A stretch of DNA of 64,000 bases. Source: Glacieibacterium frigidum (lineage in GTDB: Bacteria > Pseudomonadota > Alphaproteobacteria > Sphingomonadales > Sphingomonadaceae). The notes below the pieces were generated by a model. That model made no database searches. It was not told the DNA's origin and was given only the letters and a program-made list of their open reading frames with translations. A program made the position numbers and the translations under genes. Below are positions 1 through 8,995 of the stretch, in pieces (positions within the stretch are counted from its first letter, which is position 1; each line of letters opens with the position of its first letter). The DNA is taken from positions 1,397,501 to 1,461,500 of the forward strand of contig NZ_VJWA01000001.1 of NCBI RefSeq assembly GCF_007097155.1, in the 5' to 3' direction.

Positions 1-1922
1 GCGTTTTCGAGGACGCGCTGGATATAGGTGCGCGTCTCGAGCAGCGGCACCGCCTCGATCCAGTCGATCACGTCGACCCCGCTCAGCCGCGGATCGCCCT
101 GATTGCGCACGAACTTGCGCGCGTTGCCCGGCCCGGCATTGTAGGCCGCGACGGCGAGCACGTGACTGCCGCCCAGGCTGCCGCGGATGCGGTCGAAATA
201 GCCCGCGCCCAGCGTCGCATTGTAGATCGGATCGTCGATCAGTCGCGCCACCGAGAACTTGACCCCGGTCTTGCCGGCCTGCTCGGCAGCGGTCGAGGGC
301 AACAGCTGCATCAGGCCGCGCGCGTCGGCGCTGCTCGTCGCAGCGCGGTCGAACTGCGACTCCTGGCGCGCGATGGCGTGGACCATCGTCCAGTGCTGCC
401 CAAGCTCGGGCGGCAGGGTCAGCTGCGGGTAGGCGAAGTCGATCAGGCTCAGCTCGCCGTCGCTGCGCGCGCCCTTGCCCATCAGCACGCCGAGGTCGGG
501 GCGGGCGAGGGAGATCGACAGCTCGGCGGTCAGGCGCGCGGCAGCCGGCGTCTCCGCTCGCTCGACCAGCGCCCGCATGAACAAAGTCTGGCGGTTACGG
601 TCGCCGAGGTCGCCCAGCGCCTGCGTGGCGCGGACCAGCGAGTCGGCGGCGAAGCGTGCACGCACTGGCGCGTCGATGGCGGGCGGTGCGGTGGCGGGCA
701 GCGTGACCGTGCGCCCCAGCCGTTCGGCGCTGAGCTGGCCGTAGAAATAATCGGGGTGGCGCGCCGCCTCGGCGTAATAGCGGTCGGCGTCGGCCTTCAT
801 CCCCGCCGCCTGCGCGGCGCGGCCCGACCAGTAATCGCCGCGCGCCTGGCTGACGGGGGTCAGCGCCGCGGCACGCACCGCCACGAAATGCCCGAGCGCG
901 TCCGACGGGCGATTGAGCTCGCGCAGTGCGATCCAGCCCGCCACCCATTCGGCGTCGATGAACGCGGCGCGCTCCCCCAGCGAGCGATCGGCGAGCGCGC
1001 GGCCGAGCGGGAAGGCGCGGTGGTTCGCGGCGAGGCGATAGGCAGTGGCCTGGTCACCGGCACGCAGCGCCTCGCGCGCCATCTGGACGCGCAGCTTGAG
1101 CCAAGCCTCGGGCTCGACGATCAGCCCGGGGGCATAGTCGATCGCGGCCATGACGGCGCGCGCCTCGCTCTGGTTGCCCGTGCGGCGCAGCCACTGGACA
1201 CGGTCGTAAGTGATGCCGGGCTCGGTCGCCAGGGCGGCGGGCAGGGCGGCGCGGCCCGTGTCGGCAGCGGCACCGCCGGCCTGCAGCTGCGCGCGCGCAG
1301 CGACCCAGGCCTGGCGCTCGGGCGTCAGGCGGGACAGCAGGCGCGCCGCCGCACTCGCCTGGCCGCTCCACAGCAGGCGGTCGGCGCGCGACAGATGGTC
1401 GGCGGGGGTCAGCTTGTCGCCAAAGGTCAGCAGCAGCTCGCGCTCGGTGCCCGCGTCGAGCCCGGCCGAGTCCCAGGCGTCGCGTGCCGTCTCGGTCGCA
1501 GCGGGGTTGCGCGCCACCAGCTGCGCCTCCGCCAGGCGGAACTTGGCCGCCGCGCTGACCGGGGGCAGGACGGCGAAATAGGCGGTGCGCTGCGCGAACG
1601 GCACGCTGGCGTCGATCGCGCGCTCGGCCCGCCGGCGGATCACCACCTCCTGCGGCCAGCCGCGGTTGCGCGTCAGGAAGCCGCTCAGTTCAGCGAACGA
1701 CGCGCGGTAGCTGTCACGCCGCAGCCGGTCCCATTGCACGACGGCCTCGAGCAGCGGATCGGTCGGCGCGCTGACCAGCGGCGACAGTGCGACGGTCGAA
1801 TAACGCCCGGCGGCATTCTCGGCGAGGCGCGCGACATAATAGGCGCGCGACGCCTCGGGCACCGCGGCGAGCGCCGGCGCGGAGATGAGGATTGCGGCGA
1901 CGGCCACGGGAATTGCGTTCAT
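1..1922 (-). CDS. Lytic murein transglycosylase, Slt70-like (C-terminus cut by window edge)
   Basis: About 640 codons are visible and the frame runs off the left edge, so the true end is outside. The ATG at 1922 opens a signal peptide (MNAIPVAVAAILISAPALAA), so the protein is expected in the periplasm. A long alpha-helical, Ala-rich region follows, as in the superhelical part of Slt70, and then a C-terminal SLT domain. The SLT domain shows A-R-Q-E-S-Q-F with the likely catalytic Glu near residue 521, then RGLMQLLPSTA and [14 protein letters not shown], all typical of soluble transglycosylases that cleave the MurNAc-GlcNAc bond of peptidoglycan. It is divergent from dapA with 71 bases between the starts. 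A second enzyme of the same architecture lies at 29854-31704. Confidence 0.88.
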   Translation of the reverse strand, partial: MNAIPVAVAAILISAPALAAVPEASRAYYVARLAENAAGRYSTVALSPLVSAPTDPLLEAVVQWDRLRRDSYRASFAELSGFLTRNRGWPQEVVIRRRAERAIDASVPFAQRTAYFAVLPPVSAAAKFRLAEAQLVARNPAATETARDAWDSAGLDAGTERELLLTFGDKLTPADHLSRADRLLWSGQASAAARLLSRLTPERQAWVAARAQLQAGGAAADTGRAALPAALATEPGITYDRVQWLRRTGNQSEARAVMAAIDYAPGLIVEPEAWLKLRVQMAREALRAGDQATAYRLAANHRAFPLGRALADRSLGERAAFIDAEWVAGWIALRELNRPSDALGHFVAVRAAALTPVSQARGDYWSGRAAQAAGMKADADRYYAEAARHPDYFYGQLSAERLGRTVTLPATAPPAIDAPVRARFAADSLVRATQALGDLGDRNRQTLFMRALVERAETPAAARLTAELSISLARPDLGVLMGKGARSDGELSLIDFAYPQLTLPPELGQHWTMVHAIARQESQFDRAATSSADARGLMQLLPSTAAEQAGKTGVKFSVARLIDDPIYNATLGAGYFDRIRGSLGGSHVLAVAAYNAGPGNARKFVRNQGDPRLSGVDVIDWIEAVPLLETRTYIQRVLEN

Positions 1923-1993
1923 ACACCTGCTGACACTAGAACCGCCGCCCCGCGCAACGCTTAGCCGGGGACCTCAAGGACGTAAACGCCGCC

Positions 1994-2869
1994 ATGTTCC
2001 ACGGATCGATTCCCGCGCTGGTCACACCGTTCGCCCCCGACGGCGCGGTCGACGAGGCGGCGCTGACCAAATTCGTCGACTGGCAGATCGAGCAGGGCTC
2101 GACCGCGCTGGTGCCGTGCGGCACGACCGGCGAGGCGTCGACGCTGAGCTTCGACGAGCATTACCGCGTCATCGAGCTGGTCGTGCAGGCCGCCGCAGGC
2201 CGCGTACCCGTGATCGCAGGCTGCGGGTCGAACGATACCGCGACCGCGCTGCGCCACATGGCGAAGTCGGCCGAACTGGGTGCCGACGCCGCGCTGGTGG
2301 TCTGCCCCTATTACAACAAGCCGTCGCAGGCGGGGCTGCTGGCGCACTTCAGCGCGCTCGCGCAAGCCTCTGATCTGCCGATCGTCCTGTACAACGTCCC
2401 CGGCCGCACCGTCGCCGACCTGGCAGTGGCGACGACGGCCGAACTGGCGAAGCTGCCCACGATCGTCGGGATCAAGGATGCGAGCGGCGACCTTGCGCGG
2501 GTGACCGCGCTGCGTGGAACGTGCCCGGCCGGTTTCGTCCAGCTATCGGGGAACGACGACCTCACGCTCGGCTATATGGCGATGGGCGGCAACGGCTGCA
2601 TCTCGGTCACCGCCAACGTCGCGCCGCGGCTGTGCGCCGACTTCCAGGCGGCGTGTGCGCGCGGCGACTATGCCGCGGCGCGCGAGCTGAACGACCGGCT
2701 GTATCCGCTCCACGCCGCGATGTTCGCCGACGCGAGCCCCGGCCCGGCGAAGTACGCGCTCGCGAAGCTGGGGGTGCTGGGCGATACGCTGCGCCTGCCG
2801 ATGACCCCGCCGTCCGACGTCGCACATGCCGCGATCGATGCCGCACTCGCGCACGCAGGGCTCGCCTGA
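1994..2869 (+). CDS. dapA: 4-hydroxy-tetrahydrodipicolinate synthase
   Basis: This 291-residue TIM-barrel enzyme condenses pyruvate with aspartate semialdehyde, the first committed step of the lysine and meso-diaminopimelate pathway. The family motifs are in place: [10 protein letters not shown] near residue 41, LYNVPGRT with Tyr133, and VGIKDASGD with the Schiff-base Lys161. Length is the normal one for DapA. An AAGGA lies upstream of the ATG. The stop shares one base with the smpB start (TGATG), so the two genes are probably co-transcribed and translationally coupled, a common arrangement in sphingomonads. Confidence 0.96.
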   Translation: MFHGSIPALVTPFAPDGAVDEAALTKFVDWQIEQGSTALVPCGTTGEASTLSFDEHYRVIELVVQAAAGRVPVIAGCGSNDTATALRHMAKSAELGADAALVVCPYYNKPSQAGLLAHFSALAQASDLPIVLYNVPGRTVADLAVATTAELAKLPTIVGIKDASGDLARVTALRGTCPAGFVQLSGNDDLTLGYMAMGGNGCISVTANVAPRLCADFQAACARGDYAAARELNDRLYPLHAAMFADASPGPAKYALAKLGVLGDTLRLPMTPPSDVAHAAIDAALAHAGLA

Positions 2870-3351
2870 TGCCGCGCCCGTCGTCCACCATCGGCCTGAA
2901 GATCAAGACCGTCGCCGAGAACCGGCGTGCGCGGTACGAATTCTTCATCGAGGACACGCTCGAGGCGGGGCTCGTGCTCGAAGGCACAGAGGTCAAGGGC
3001 TTGCGCTCCGGCCAGGCGTCGATCGCCGAGGCCTATGCCGAGCTGAAGGACGGCCAGCTGTGGCTCGTCAACGCCAACATCCCTGAATACAAGCAGGGTA
3101 ATCGCTTCAACCACGAGCCCAAGCGCCCGCGCAAGCTTCTGATGCACGACCGCCAGATCGAGAAATGGCACGGCGCCGTGACCCGCCAGGGCATGACGCT
3201 GGTCCCCCTGTCGATCTATTTCAACGACCGCGGCCGTGCGAAGGTCGAACTCGCGCTGGCGAAGGGCAAGAAGCTCCACGACAAGCGCGAGACTGAAAAG
3301 ACCCGCGACTGGAAGCGCGAGGCGGCGCGGGTGATGCGCGAGCGGGGTTAA
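2869..3351 (+). CDS. smpB: SsrA (tmRNA)-binding protein SmpB
   Basis: This 160-residue protein binds tmRNA and is needed for trans-translation rescue of stalled ribosomes. It shows the SmpB core: [30 protein letters not shown], a conserved [19 protein letters not shown] block, and the basic tail [20 protein letters not shown]. The ATG overlaps the dapA stop by one base. Nothing in the sequence is unusual. No tmRNA gene was seen in the window. Confidence 0.97.
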   Translation: MPRPSSTIGLKIKTVAENRRARYEFFIEDTLEAGLVLEGTEVKGLRSGQASIAEAYAELKDGQLWLVNANIPEYKQGNRFNHEPKRPRKLLMHDRQIEKWHGAVTRQGMTLVPLSIYFNDRGRAKVELALAKGKKLHDKRETEKTRDWKREAARVMRERG

Positions 3352-3364
3352 GCCCAGCTTCTCT

Positions 3365-3494
3365 CTTCTTCGCGCCTTCGCTTCTTCGCGCCTTCGCGTG
3401 AAATCCTGTTTCCGGCTCGACCCACGTGCACAGTCTCTGGCTGAGAGCGGGACATAGTTGTCACGCGAAGGCGCGAAGAAGGAGCGAAGAGAAG
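3365..3494. repeat. Intergenic GCGAAGGCGCGAAG-type inverted repeat
   Basis: A 16-base unit is repeated in tandem at 3365-3380 and 3381-3396. The second copy extends into a 21-base arm (3381-3401) that is exactly complementary to 3461-3481, enclosing about 60 bases. Translated in one frame it gives the string SREGAKK, familiar from spurious proteins predicted over this kind of interspersed element in proteobacterial genomes. It occupies most of the gap between smpB and the molybdoenzyme gene, and may act as an mRNA 3' end structure for dapA-smpB. Confidence 0.7.
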
Positions 3495-3572
3495 TAGGGG
3501 GCTTTCATTGCGCAAGGCGGATGCACGCGAACCGTTTCGGCGTATATGAGGGCCGCAACACACGGAGTGCGT

Positions 3573-4220
3573 ATGGCCGAGGGCTACAAGGACAAGCTGG
3601 TCGCCACCAAGCAGGCGTGGGCGCGGGCAGGGCGGCTGGTGACCGGCAAGGCGGGCGATCCCGAGCATGACCGCCTGCCGCCCGGGCAGCGGCTGGTCGA
3701 GAACTGGCCGGTGCTTGACCTTGGCGTGCAGCCGGCGATCGCGCTTGCGGACTGGCAGCTGACAGTCGACGGGCTGGTCGCCAATCCGCTCACCTGGACC
3801 TATGCCGAGCTGCTCGCCCAGCCCCAGACCGAAGACACCAGCGACATCCACTGCGTCACCCAATGGTCGCGCTACGACAACAACTGGACCGGCGTCACGA
3901 CGCAGCATTTGCTCAATCTCGTCAAGCCGTTGCCGAGCGCGGCTCATCTGGTGCTGCACGCCTATGACGGCTACACCACCAACGTCACGCTCGAGCAGTT
4001 CTCCGACGACGACTGCCTGATCGCGCACACGCACGACGGCGCGCCGCTGAGCCGCGAGCATGGCGGGCCGGTGCGGCTGGTGATCCCGCGCTATTATCTG
4101 TGGAAGTCGGCGAAGTGGCTTAAGCGCATCGAATTCGTCGGCGCCGACCGCCCGGGGTTCTGGGAAAATCGCGGCTATCATAATTTCGCCGATCCCTGGC
4201 TCGAGCAGCGCTACGGGTGA
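3573..4220 (+). CDS. Sulfite oxidase-like molybdopterin oxidoreductase (YuiH type)
   Basis: A 215-residue protein of the oxidoreductase molybdopterin-binding fold. The segment SDIHCVTQWSRYDNNWTG supplies the conserved Cys94 expected to ligate molybdenum, and the C-terminal PVRLVIPRYYLWKSAKW block is typical of YuiH/YedY-like proteins. It lacks a signal peptide, so it is predicted cytoplasmic, unlike the exported MsrP catalytic subunit. The substrate is unknown. I chose the ATG at 3573 (MAEGYKDK) over an in-frame ATG 27 bases upstream, because homologous proteins of this class begin near this motif. The stop overlaps the next gene by three bases. Confidence 0.85.
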   Translation: MAEGYKDKLVATKQAWARAGRLVTGKAGDPEHDRLPPGQRLVENWPVLDLGVQPAIALADWQLTVDGLVANPLTWTYAELLAQPQTEDTSDIHCVTQWSRYDNNWTGVTTQHLLNLVKPLPSAAHLVLHAYDGYTTNVTLEQFSDDDCLIAHTHDGAPLSREHGGPVRLVIPRYYLWKSAKWLKRIEFVGADRPGFWENRGYHNFADPWLEQRYG

Positions 4221-5746
4221 CGTTCGCCGCGCCCTATGCGGTGCGGCCGCTGGGTCCGCAGCTCGACACCTTGCTCGACGCGCTGCCGCTCGGCCTCGCG
4301 TTGCTCGACAGCGAGGGGCGGCTGATCAACTGCAACGAGGCGTTCGTGCTCAGCGTCGGGTGCGACCTGCAGCGCGGCTCGCCGCTGCCACCGACGATGG
4401 TCATCCCCGCCGACCGCGCGGGTCTGCGCACCGCGATCGCCGATGCGCTGCAGGGCGCGACGCTGCCGGTCGAATTGCGCGTCCGCATTGCCGCGCGCCC
4501 GGCCGAGCCGCTGGTCGTGACGATGACCGCGCCGCCGCCCGGCGTTCGCGCCACGCTCCTCGTCGCCGTGCGCGACGTCCGCGAGCAGCTGCGCCTCGAG
4601 CAGCAGGTCGCGCAGGCCACCAAGATGCAGGCGATCGGCCAGCTCGCGGGCGGTGTCGCGCATGATTTCAACAACATATTGACCGCCAATCAGGGATTGG
4701 TCGAGCAGCTGCTGGCCCGCCGCGCGCCCGGCGACGCCGATTACGACGACCTCGAACAGGTGCGGATCAACAACCGGCGCGGTGCCGACCTGGTGCACCA
4801 GCTGCTCGCCTTCGCGCGCCAGCAGACGCTGCGGTTGCAGCGCGTCGACGTGCGCGACGTCATCGAACATCTGGTGCCGCTGCTGCGCCGCCTGATCGGC
4901 GAGGATATCGAGCTGACCCTGTCGCTCGCCCCCGATGCCGGGCCGATCCGCGTCGATCCGGGGCAGCTGGAGCAGGTCATCGTCAACCTCGCGGTCAACG
5001 CGCGCGACGCGATGCCCGGCGGCGGCACGCTGGAGATCGTCACCCACGCCGTACCCGCCGATGCGGTTGCGGCTCTGGGCCATCGCGTCATGCCGCCCGC
5101 CGACTATGTCGCGATCCTGGTCTGCGATTCGGGCACCGGCATCCCGCGCGAACTCGCCGCCAAGATCTTCGAGCCGTTCTTCACGACCAAGGACGTGGGG
5201 AAGGGCACCGGCCTCGGCCTGTCGACGGTGTACGGCATCGTCAAGCAGTCGGGGGGCTTCGTCTTCAATGCCCCCGGGCCGGCCGCGGGCACGATCTTCT
5301 CGCTGTATTTCCCCCGCGCCGAGGATGACGGCGCGAGTACCGAGCCGCCGCCCCCGCCGCCGCCCGCCGCGGCAGATCCGCGCGGCGCACGCGTATTGCT
5401 GGTCGAGGACGACCGTGCGGTGCGCCTCGTGCTGCGTCGCGCGCTCGAACGCGGCGGCGTGGTGGTCACCGAGGCCATCGACGCACTCGCCGCTCTGCCG
5501 CTGATCGAGGACGCGAGCATTGCCATCGACGTGCTGGTCACCGACGTGATGATGCCCGGCATGGACGGTCCCGAACTCATCGCCCGCGCCCGGGCGTTGC
5601 GCCCCGGCCTGCCCGTCGTGCTGATGTCGGGCTATGCCGAGCCGCCGCAGCGCGCCGCAGTCGCCGACCATGCGACGATGTTCCTTGCGAAACCATTCGG
5701 CGCAGCGGCGCTACTGACTGCCGTAACGACCGCAGTCCGGCGTTGA
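4217..5746 (+). CDS. cckA: Hybrid sensor histidine kinase, CckA-like
   Basis: 509 residues from a GTG that overlaps the previous stop. Order of domains: a short PAS-like region (about 15-120); a HisKA domain with GGVAHDFNNILT and phospho-acceptor His149; an HATPase domain with NLAVNARDAMPGG (N box), DSGTGIP (Asp304), EPFFTTK and GTGLGLSTVYGIVKQSGG; a poly-Pro linker near 377-383; and a receiver domain with Asp398/Asp399, phospho-acceptor Asp443 and Lys492. Helices around the His (QxxxxNNRRGADLVHQLLAFARQQ) resemble Caulobacter CckA, which feeds the CtrA phosphorelay, and the nearness of recA fits. Oddity: no membrane segment is visible, unlike Caulobacter CckA. The symbol is an inference from these features, and a CckA paralogue is the alternative. 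Confidence 0.72.
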   Translation: MTFAAPYAVRPLGPQLDTLLDALPLGLALLDSEGRLINCNEAFVLSVGCDLQRGSPLPPTMVIPADRAGLRTAIADALQGATLPVELRVRIAARPAEPLVVTMTAPPPGVRATLLVAVRDVREQLRLEQQVAQATKMQAIGQLAGGVAHDFNNILTANQGLVEQLLARRAPGDADYDDLEQVRINNRRGADLVHQLLAFARQQTLRLQRVDVRDVIEHLVPLLRRLIGEDIELTLSLAPDAGPIRVDPGQLEQVIVNLAVNARDAMPGGGTLEIVTHAVPADAVAALGHRVMPPADYVAILVCDSGTGIPRELAAKIFEPFFTTKDVGKGTGLGLSTVYGIVKQSGGFVFNAPGPAAGTIFSLYFPRAEDDGASTEPPPPPPPAAADPRGARVLLVEDDRAVRLVLRRALERGGVVVTEAIDALAALPLIEDASIAIDVLVTDVMMPGMDGPELIARARALRPGLPVVLMSGYAEPPQRAAVADHATMFLAKPFGAAALLTAVTTAVRR

Positions 5747-5878
5747 AACGAAACGGCAACGCTGCTACCCGATATTTTTACTGCCCGGCGCGCAATGCCG
5801 GCAGGCGTGTGCCGGTCTACGGTGCCGCGGGTTGCCGCTTCCCGCATGTGACGGGGCGGCCTGGAGTGTTGACCGTAG

Positions 5879-6238
5879 ATGCGCCGCGTATTGATCGTCG
5901 AGGACGAGGTGCTGATCGGCATGGTGCTCGAGGATATTCTCGACATGCTGGGCTGTACGGTGGTCGGTAACGCCACGTCGTTCGACGAAGCATCGTCGCT
6001 TCTCGACAGCCTCGGCGCGACCGGATTCGACGTCGCGATCCTCGACGTCAATCTGGGGGCCGATCCGGTATATCCGCTCGCCGACCGGATCGCGGTGTTG
6101 GGCCTGCCGATCATTTTCGCGACCGGCTCGCACCCCGACACGCTGCCCGACCGCTTCGCGACGTGCGGCGTGCTCGAAAAGCCCTATGCCTTTGCGGCGG
6201 TCGAGACCGCCATCGACGGGCTCGCCATCGCCGCCTGA
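5879..6238 (+). CDS. Single-domain response regulator
   Basis: 119 residues comprising one receiver domain and no output domain. Acidic pocket Glu8/Asp9, phospho-acceptor Asp56 (VAILDVNLG), Thr82 and Lys101 (VLEKPY) are all present. The sequence PIIFATGS around Thr82 resembles the FAT GUY signature of alphaproteobacterial single-domain regulators, which act with HWE or HisKA2 kinases in general stress signalling in sphingomonads. It lies 132 bases downstream of the CckA-like kinase on the same strand; a functional link is possible but not shown. It acts by protein-protein interaction or as a phosphate sink, not by DNA binding. Confidence 0.88.
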   Translation: MRRVLIVEDEVLIGMVLEDILDMLGCTVVGNATSFDEASSLLDSLGATGFDVAILDVNLGADPVYPLADRIAVLGLPIIFATGSHPDTLPDRFATCGVLEKPYAFAAVETAIDGLAIAA

Positions 6239-6244
6239 GAATAT

Positions 6245-6272
6245 TTGCGTTCTCCCCTTGTTCTACTAGAAC
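6245..6272 (+). promoter_or_regulatory. recA promoter with LexA (SOS) box
   Basis: The bases 6249-6263 read GTTC-N7-GTTC exactly, the alphaproteobacterial LexA box. A Caulobacter-type housekeeping promoter can be placed over it: a -35-like TTGCGT at 6245-6250, a 14-base spacer, and ACTAGAAC at 6265-6272 against the -10 consensus GCTANAWC. LexA bound here would cover the -35 and spacer. The second GTTC also forms a palindrome, GTTCTACTAGAAC, with the -10 element. Confidence 0.85.
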
Positions 6273-6329
6273 GGATGCGGTACGGAGGCTGCCTTGTAGG
6301 GGCGTCAACCGATCGCTAGGAGACGACAC

Positions 6330-7436
6330 GTGGCAGCAGCACTGAAGGTGGTGGGGAACGTGGCAGCAACGAGCAAGGCCGACGACAAGGCAGCGGGCGA
6401 CCGCGCCAAGGCACTGGAGGCAGCGCTCGCACAGATCGACCGCGCCTTCGGTAAGGGCTCGGCGATGAAGCTCGGCAGCCGCGAGACGATGGAGGTCGAG
6501 GCGATCTCGTCGGGCTCGCTCGGGCTCGACATCGCGCTCGGCATCGGCGGGCTTCCCCGCGGCCGCGTCATCGAGATCTACGGCCCCGAATCGTCGGGCA
6601 AGACGACGCTGGCGCTGCATGCCATCGCCGAAGCGCAGAAGATGGGCGGCACCGCCGCCTTCGTCGACGCCGAGCACGCGCTCGACCCGGCCTATGCCAA
6701 GAAGCTGGGCGTCAATATCGACGAGCTGATCGTCTCGCAGCCCGACACGGGTGAGCAGGCGTTGGAGATCGTCGACACGCTGGTGCGCTCGAACGCCATC
6801 GACGTGCTGGTCGTCGATTCGGTCGCCGCACTCGTGCCGCGCGCCGAAATCGAAGGCGAGATGGGCGACAGCCATGTCGGCCTGCAGGCGCGGCTGATGT
6901 CGCAGTCTCTGCGCAAGCTGACCGGCAGCATCAGCCGGTCGCGCTGCATGGTGATCTTCATCAACCAGCTGCGCATGAAGATCGGCGTGATGTACGGCAA
7001 CCCGGAGACGACGACGGGCGGCAATGCGCTGAAATTCTACGCCAGCGTCCGTCTCGACATCCGCCGCACCGGCCAGATCAAGGACCGCGACGAGGTCGTC
7101 GGCAACACGACCCGCGTCAAGGTCGTCAAGAACAAGGTCGCGCCGCCGTTCAAGCAGGTCGAATTCGACATCATGTACGGCGAGGGCGTCAGCCGCATTG
7201 GCGAAATCCTCGACCTCGGCGTCAAGGCCGGCGTCGTCGAGAAGTCGGGCGCGTGGTTCAGCTACGACTCGATCCGCATCGGCCAGGGCCGCGAGAACTC
7301 GAAGAAGTTCCTCAAGGAAAACCCCGACATGGCGGCGCGCATCGAAAAGACGATCCGCGACAACGCCGCGGGTATCTCCGACGCGCTGATGACCGGCGGC
7401 CCGGACGCCGACGCAGGCGACGACGACGAGATGTAG
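6330..7436 (+). CDS. recA: Recombinase RecA
   Basis: 368-residue DNA-dependent ATPase for strand exchange and for LexA co-protease activity. Walker A is GPESSGKT at 85-92. Other RecA marks are [31 protein letters not shown], the MFINQLR-like [16 protein letters not shown] with [19 protein letters not shown], and an acidic C-terminal tail. I start at the GTG at 6330 because an AGGAG lies 7 bases upstream; a second in-frame GTG at 6360 would remove ten residues. The first ~22 residues are a poorly conserved extension. Regulation by the SOS box upstream is very likely. Confidence 0.98.
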   Translation: MAAALKVVGNVAATSKADDKAAGDRAKALEAALAQIDRAFGKGSAMKLGSRETMEVEAISSGSLGLDIALGIGGLPRGRVIEIYGPESSGKTTLALHAIAEAQKMGGTAAFVDAEHALDPAYAKKLGVNIDELIVSQPDTGEQALEIVDTLVRSNAIDVLVVDSVAALVPRAEIEGEMGDSHVGLQARLMSQSLRKLTGSISRSRCMVIFINQLRMKIGVMYGNPETTTGGNALKFYASVRLDIRRTGQIKDRDEVVGNTTRVKVVKNKVAPPFKQVEFDIMYGEGVSRIGEILDLGVKAGVVEKSGAWFSYDSIRIGQGRENSKKFLKENPDMAARIEKTIRDNAAGISDALMTGGPDADAGDDDEM

Positions 7437-7476
7437 GACTGCACCGCGCGGGTGCGGGTTGCAGCAGCGGAAGTTC

Positions 7477-7550
7477 GTCATCCCCGCATAGGCGGGGACC
7501 CAAGGTCGCTATTTCGGTGACTTTGGGTCCCCGGCCTGCGCGGGGATGAC
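7477..7550. repeat. Palindromic intergenic repeat (GTCATCCCCGC family), copy 1
   Basis: The ends read GTCATCCCCGC and GCGGGGATGAC as inverted termini, each followed inward by a further complementary GGGGACCC/GGGTCCCC step. The element sits between recA and the flavoprotein gene and overlaps an ATG at 7546 that I reject as a start. Related copies are at 15802-15835, 20384-20489 and 45157-45225. Confidence 0.8.
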
Positions 7551-7596
7551 GATGATCAGCCTTGCCCACGCTCGACTCGCGTGGAACACCCTTCTG

Positions 7597-8964
7597 ATGA
7601 CCGACCATTACGACCTGTGCGTCATCGGCGCCGGTGCCGCCGGCCTCGTCACCTCCGGCGGTGCCGCACAACTCGGCGCTCGGACGCTGCTGATCGAGCA
7701 GCATCTGATGGGCGGCGAATGCCTGTGGAACGGCTGTGTGCCGTCGAAGGCGCTGCTTCACATGGGCTCGCTCGCGAAGCAGCGCGGCGGCATGGACTGG
7801 ACGCAAGCCAAGGCCCATGTCGATGGTGCCATCGCCACCATCGCCCCGCACGACTCGCCTGAGCGTTTCCGCGATTTCGGTGTCGAGGTGCTGCTCGCCC
7901 GCGCCACCTTCAACGGCCGCGATACCCTCGAAGCGGATGGCCGCCGCATCACTGCGCGACGCTTCGTCATTGCGACGGGCTCGGCACCGATGATCCCCCC
8001 GGTCCCCGGCCTCACCGACGTCCCGTTCCTGACCAACGAGACGATCTTCGATCTGACCGAACTGCCCACTGACCTGCTGATCATGGGCGGCGGCGCGATC
8101 GGCACCGAACTCGCCCAGGCCTTCGCCCGCCTCGGCTCGCGCGTCACGATCGTCGAACGCAGCCGCCTGCTCGCGAACAGCGACGAGGAAGCCGCCGCGC
8201 TGATCCGCGATGCACTACGGGCAGACGGGGTCACCATCCTCGAACACGAGGAAGTCGCCCGCGTCGATCCCGGCATCACGCTGCACCTCAAGTCGGGCGC
8301 GACGCTGACCGGCACCCATTTGCTCGTCGCCGCCGGCCGCGCCGCCCGCGTCGAAGGCTATGGCCTCGACCGTGCCGGCGTCACCGCGACCAAAAAGGGC
8401 ATCGCGGTCGACAAATACCTCCGCACCTCGAACCGACACATCTTCGCCATCGGCGACTGCCGCGACGGCCCGCGCTTCACCCACGCCAGCGACCAGGACG
8501 CCCGCGCCGTCATCGCCAACGCGCTTTTTCCCCGGCCGCTATGGCGCAAATCGACCTACGAAGCGCTGCCCAGCGTCGTCTACACCGACCCCGAACTCGC
8601 CCATGTCGGCCTGACCGAGGCACAGGCCCGCGACGCGCACCCCGAAATCCAGGTCCACCGCGCCGACCTCGACCACAACGACCGCGCCGTTACCGAGGGG
8701 GTGACCACCGGCTTCGTCAAGCTGATCGCGCGCGGCAACCGCCTGCTCGGCGCGACCATCGCCGGCCCCAGCGCGGGAGAACTCCTGCCGCTCGCGCGCC
8801 TCGCCATGACCGGCAAGATCGGCCTGTCCGACATCGCCGCGCAGACCATCGCCTACCCGACCCTGTCCGACGCCCTCCGCCTAGCCGCCGACGCCGCGGG
8901 GCAGGCCAAGCTGTTCACCCCGACGGTGCGCCGCATCACGCAGTTCCTGCAAAAACTGCCATGA
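7597..8964 (+). CDS. FAD-dependent pyridine nucleotide-disulfide oxidoreductase (MerA/Lpd-like)
   Basis: 455-residue flavoprotein of the dihydrolipoamide dehydrogenase/mercuric reductase family. It has the FAD GxGxxG (VIGAGAAGLVTSGGAAQLG), the redox-active pair Cys42/Cys47 in GGECLWNGCVPSK, the NAD(P) GxGxxG (MGGGAIGTELAQAFARLG), and the second FAD motif IFAIGDCRDG. At the C-terminus the usual dihydrolipoamide dehydrogenase HxxPTxSE is AYPTLSD, so the catalytic His is replaced by Tyr, which argues against dihydrolipoamide as substrate. There is no HMA domain, and no mer gene nearby. The start at 7597 was chosen because the upstream ATG lies in a repeat. Confidence 0.85.
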   Translation: MTDHYDLCVIGAGAAGLVTSGGAAQLGARTLLIEQHLMGGECLWNGCVPSKALLHMGSLAKQRGGMDWTQAKAHVDGAIATIAPHDSPERFRDFGVEVLLARATFNGRDTLEADGRRITARRFVIATGSAPMIPPVPGLTDVPFLTNETIFDLTELPTDLLIMGGGAIGTELAQAFARLGSRVTIVERSRLLANSDEEAAALIRDALRADGVTILEHEEVARVDPGITLHLKSGATLTGTHLLVAAGRAARVEGYGLDRAGVTATKKGIAVDKYLRTSNRHIFAIGDCRDGPRFTHASDQDARAVIANALFPRPLWRKSTYEALPSVVYTDPELAHVGLTEAQARDAHPEIQVHRADLDHNDRAVTEGVTTGFVKLIARGNRLLGATIAGPSAGELLPLARLAMTGKIGLSDIAAQTIAYPTLSDALRLAADAAGQAKLFTPTVRRITQFLQKLP

Positions 8965-8995
8965 GGAATGGCCCCGTAAGCCCGGGGGCGTTGCG

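Noticed and set aside
162-1964. 600-codon plus-strand frame at the window start
   Set aside because: Antisense to the Slt70-like transglycosylase with clear signal peptide and SLT motifs.
3348-4181. Minus-strand frame containing SREGAKK
   Set aside because: Spurious protein over an intergenic repeat and antisense to the molybdoenzyme.
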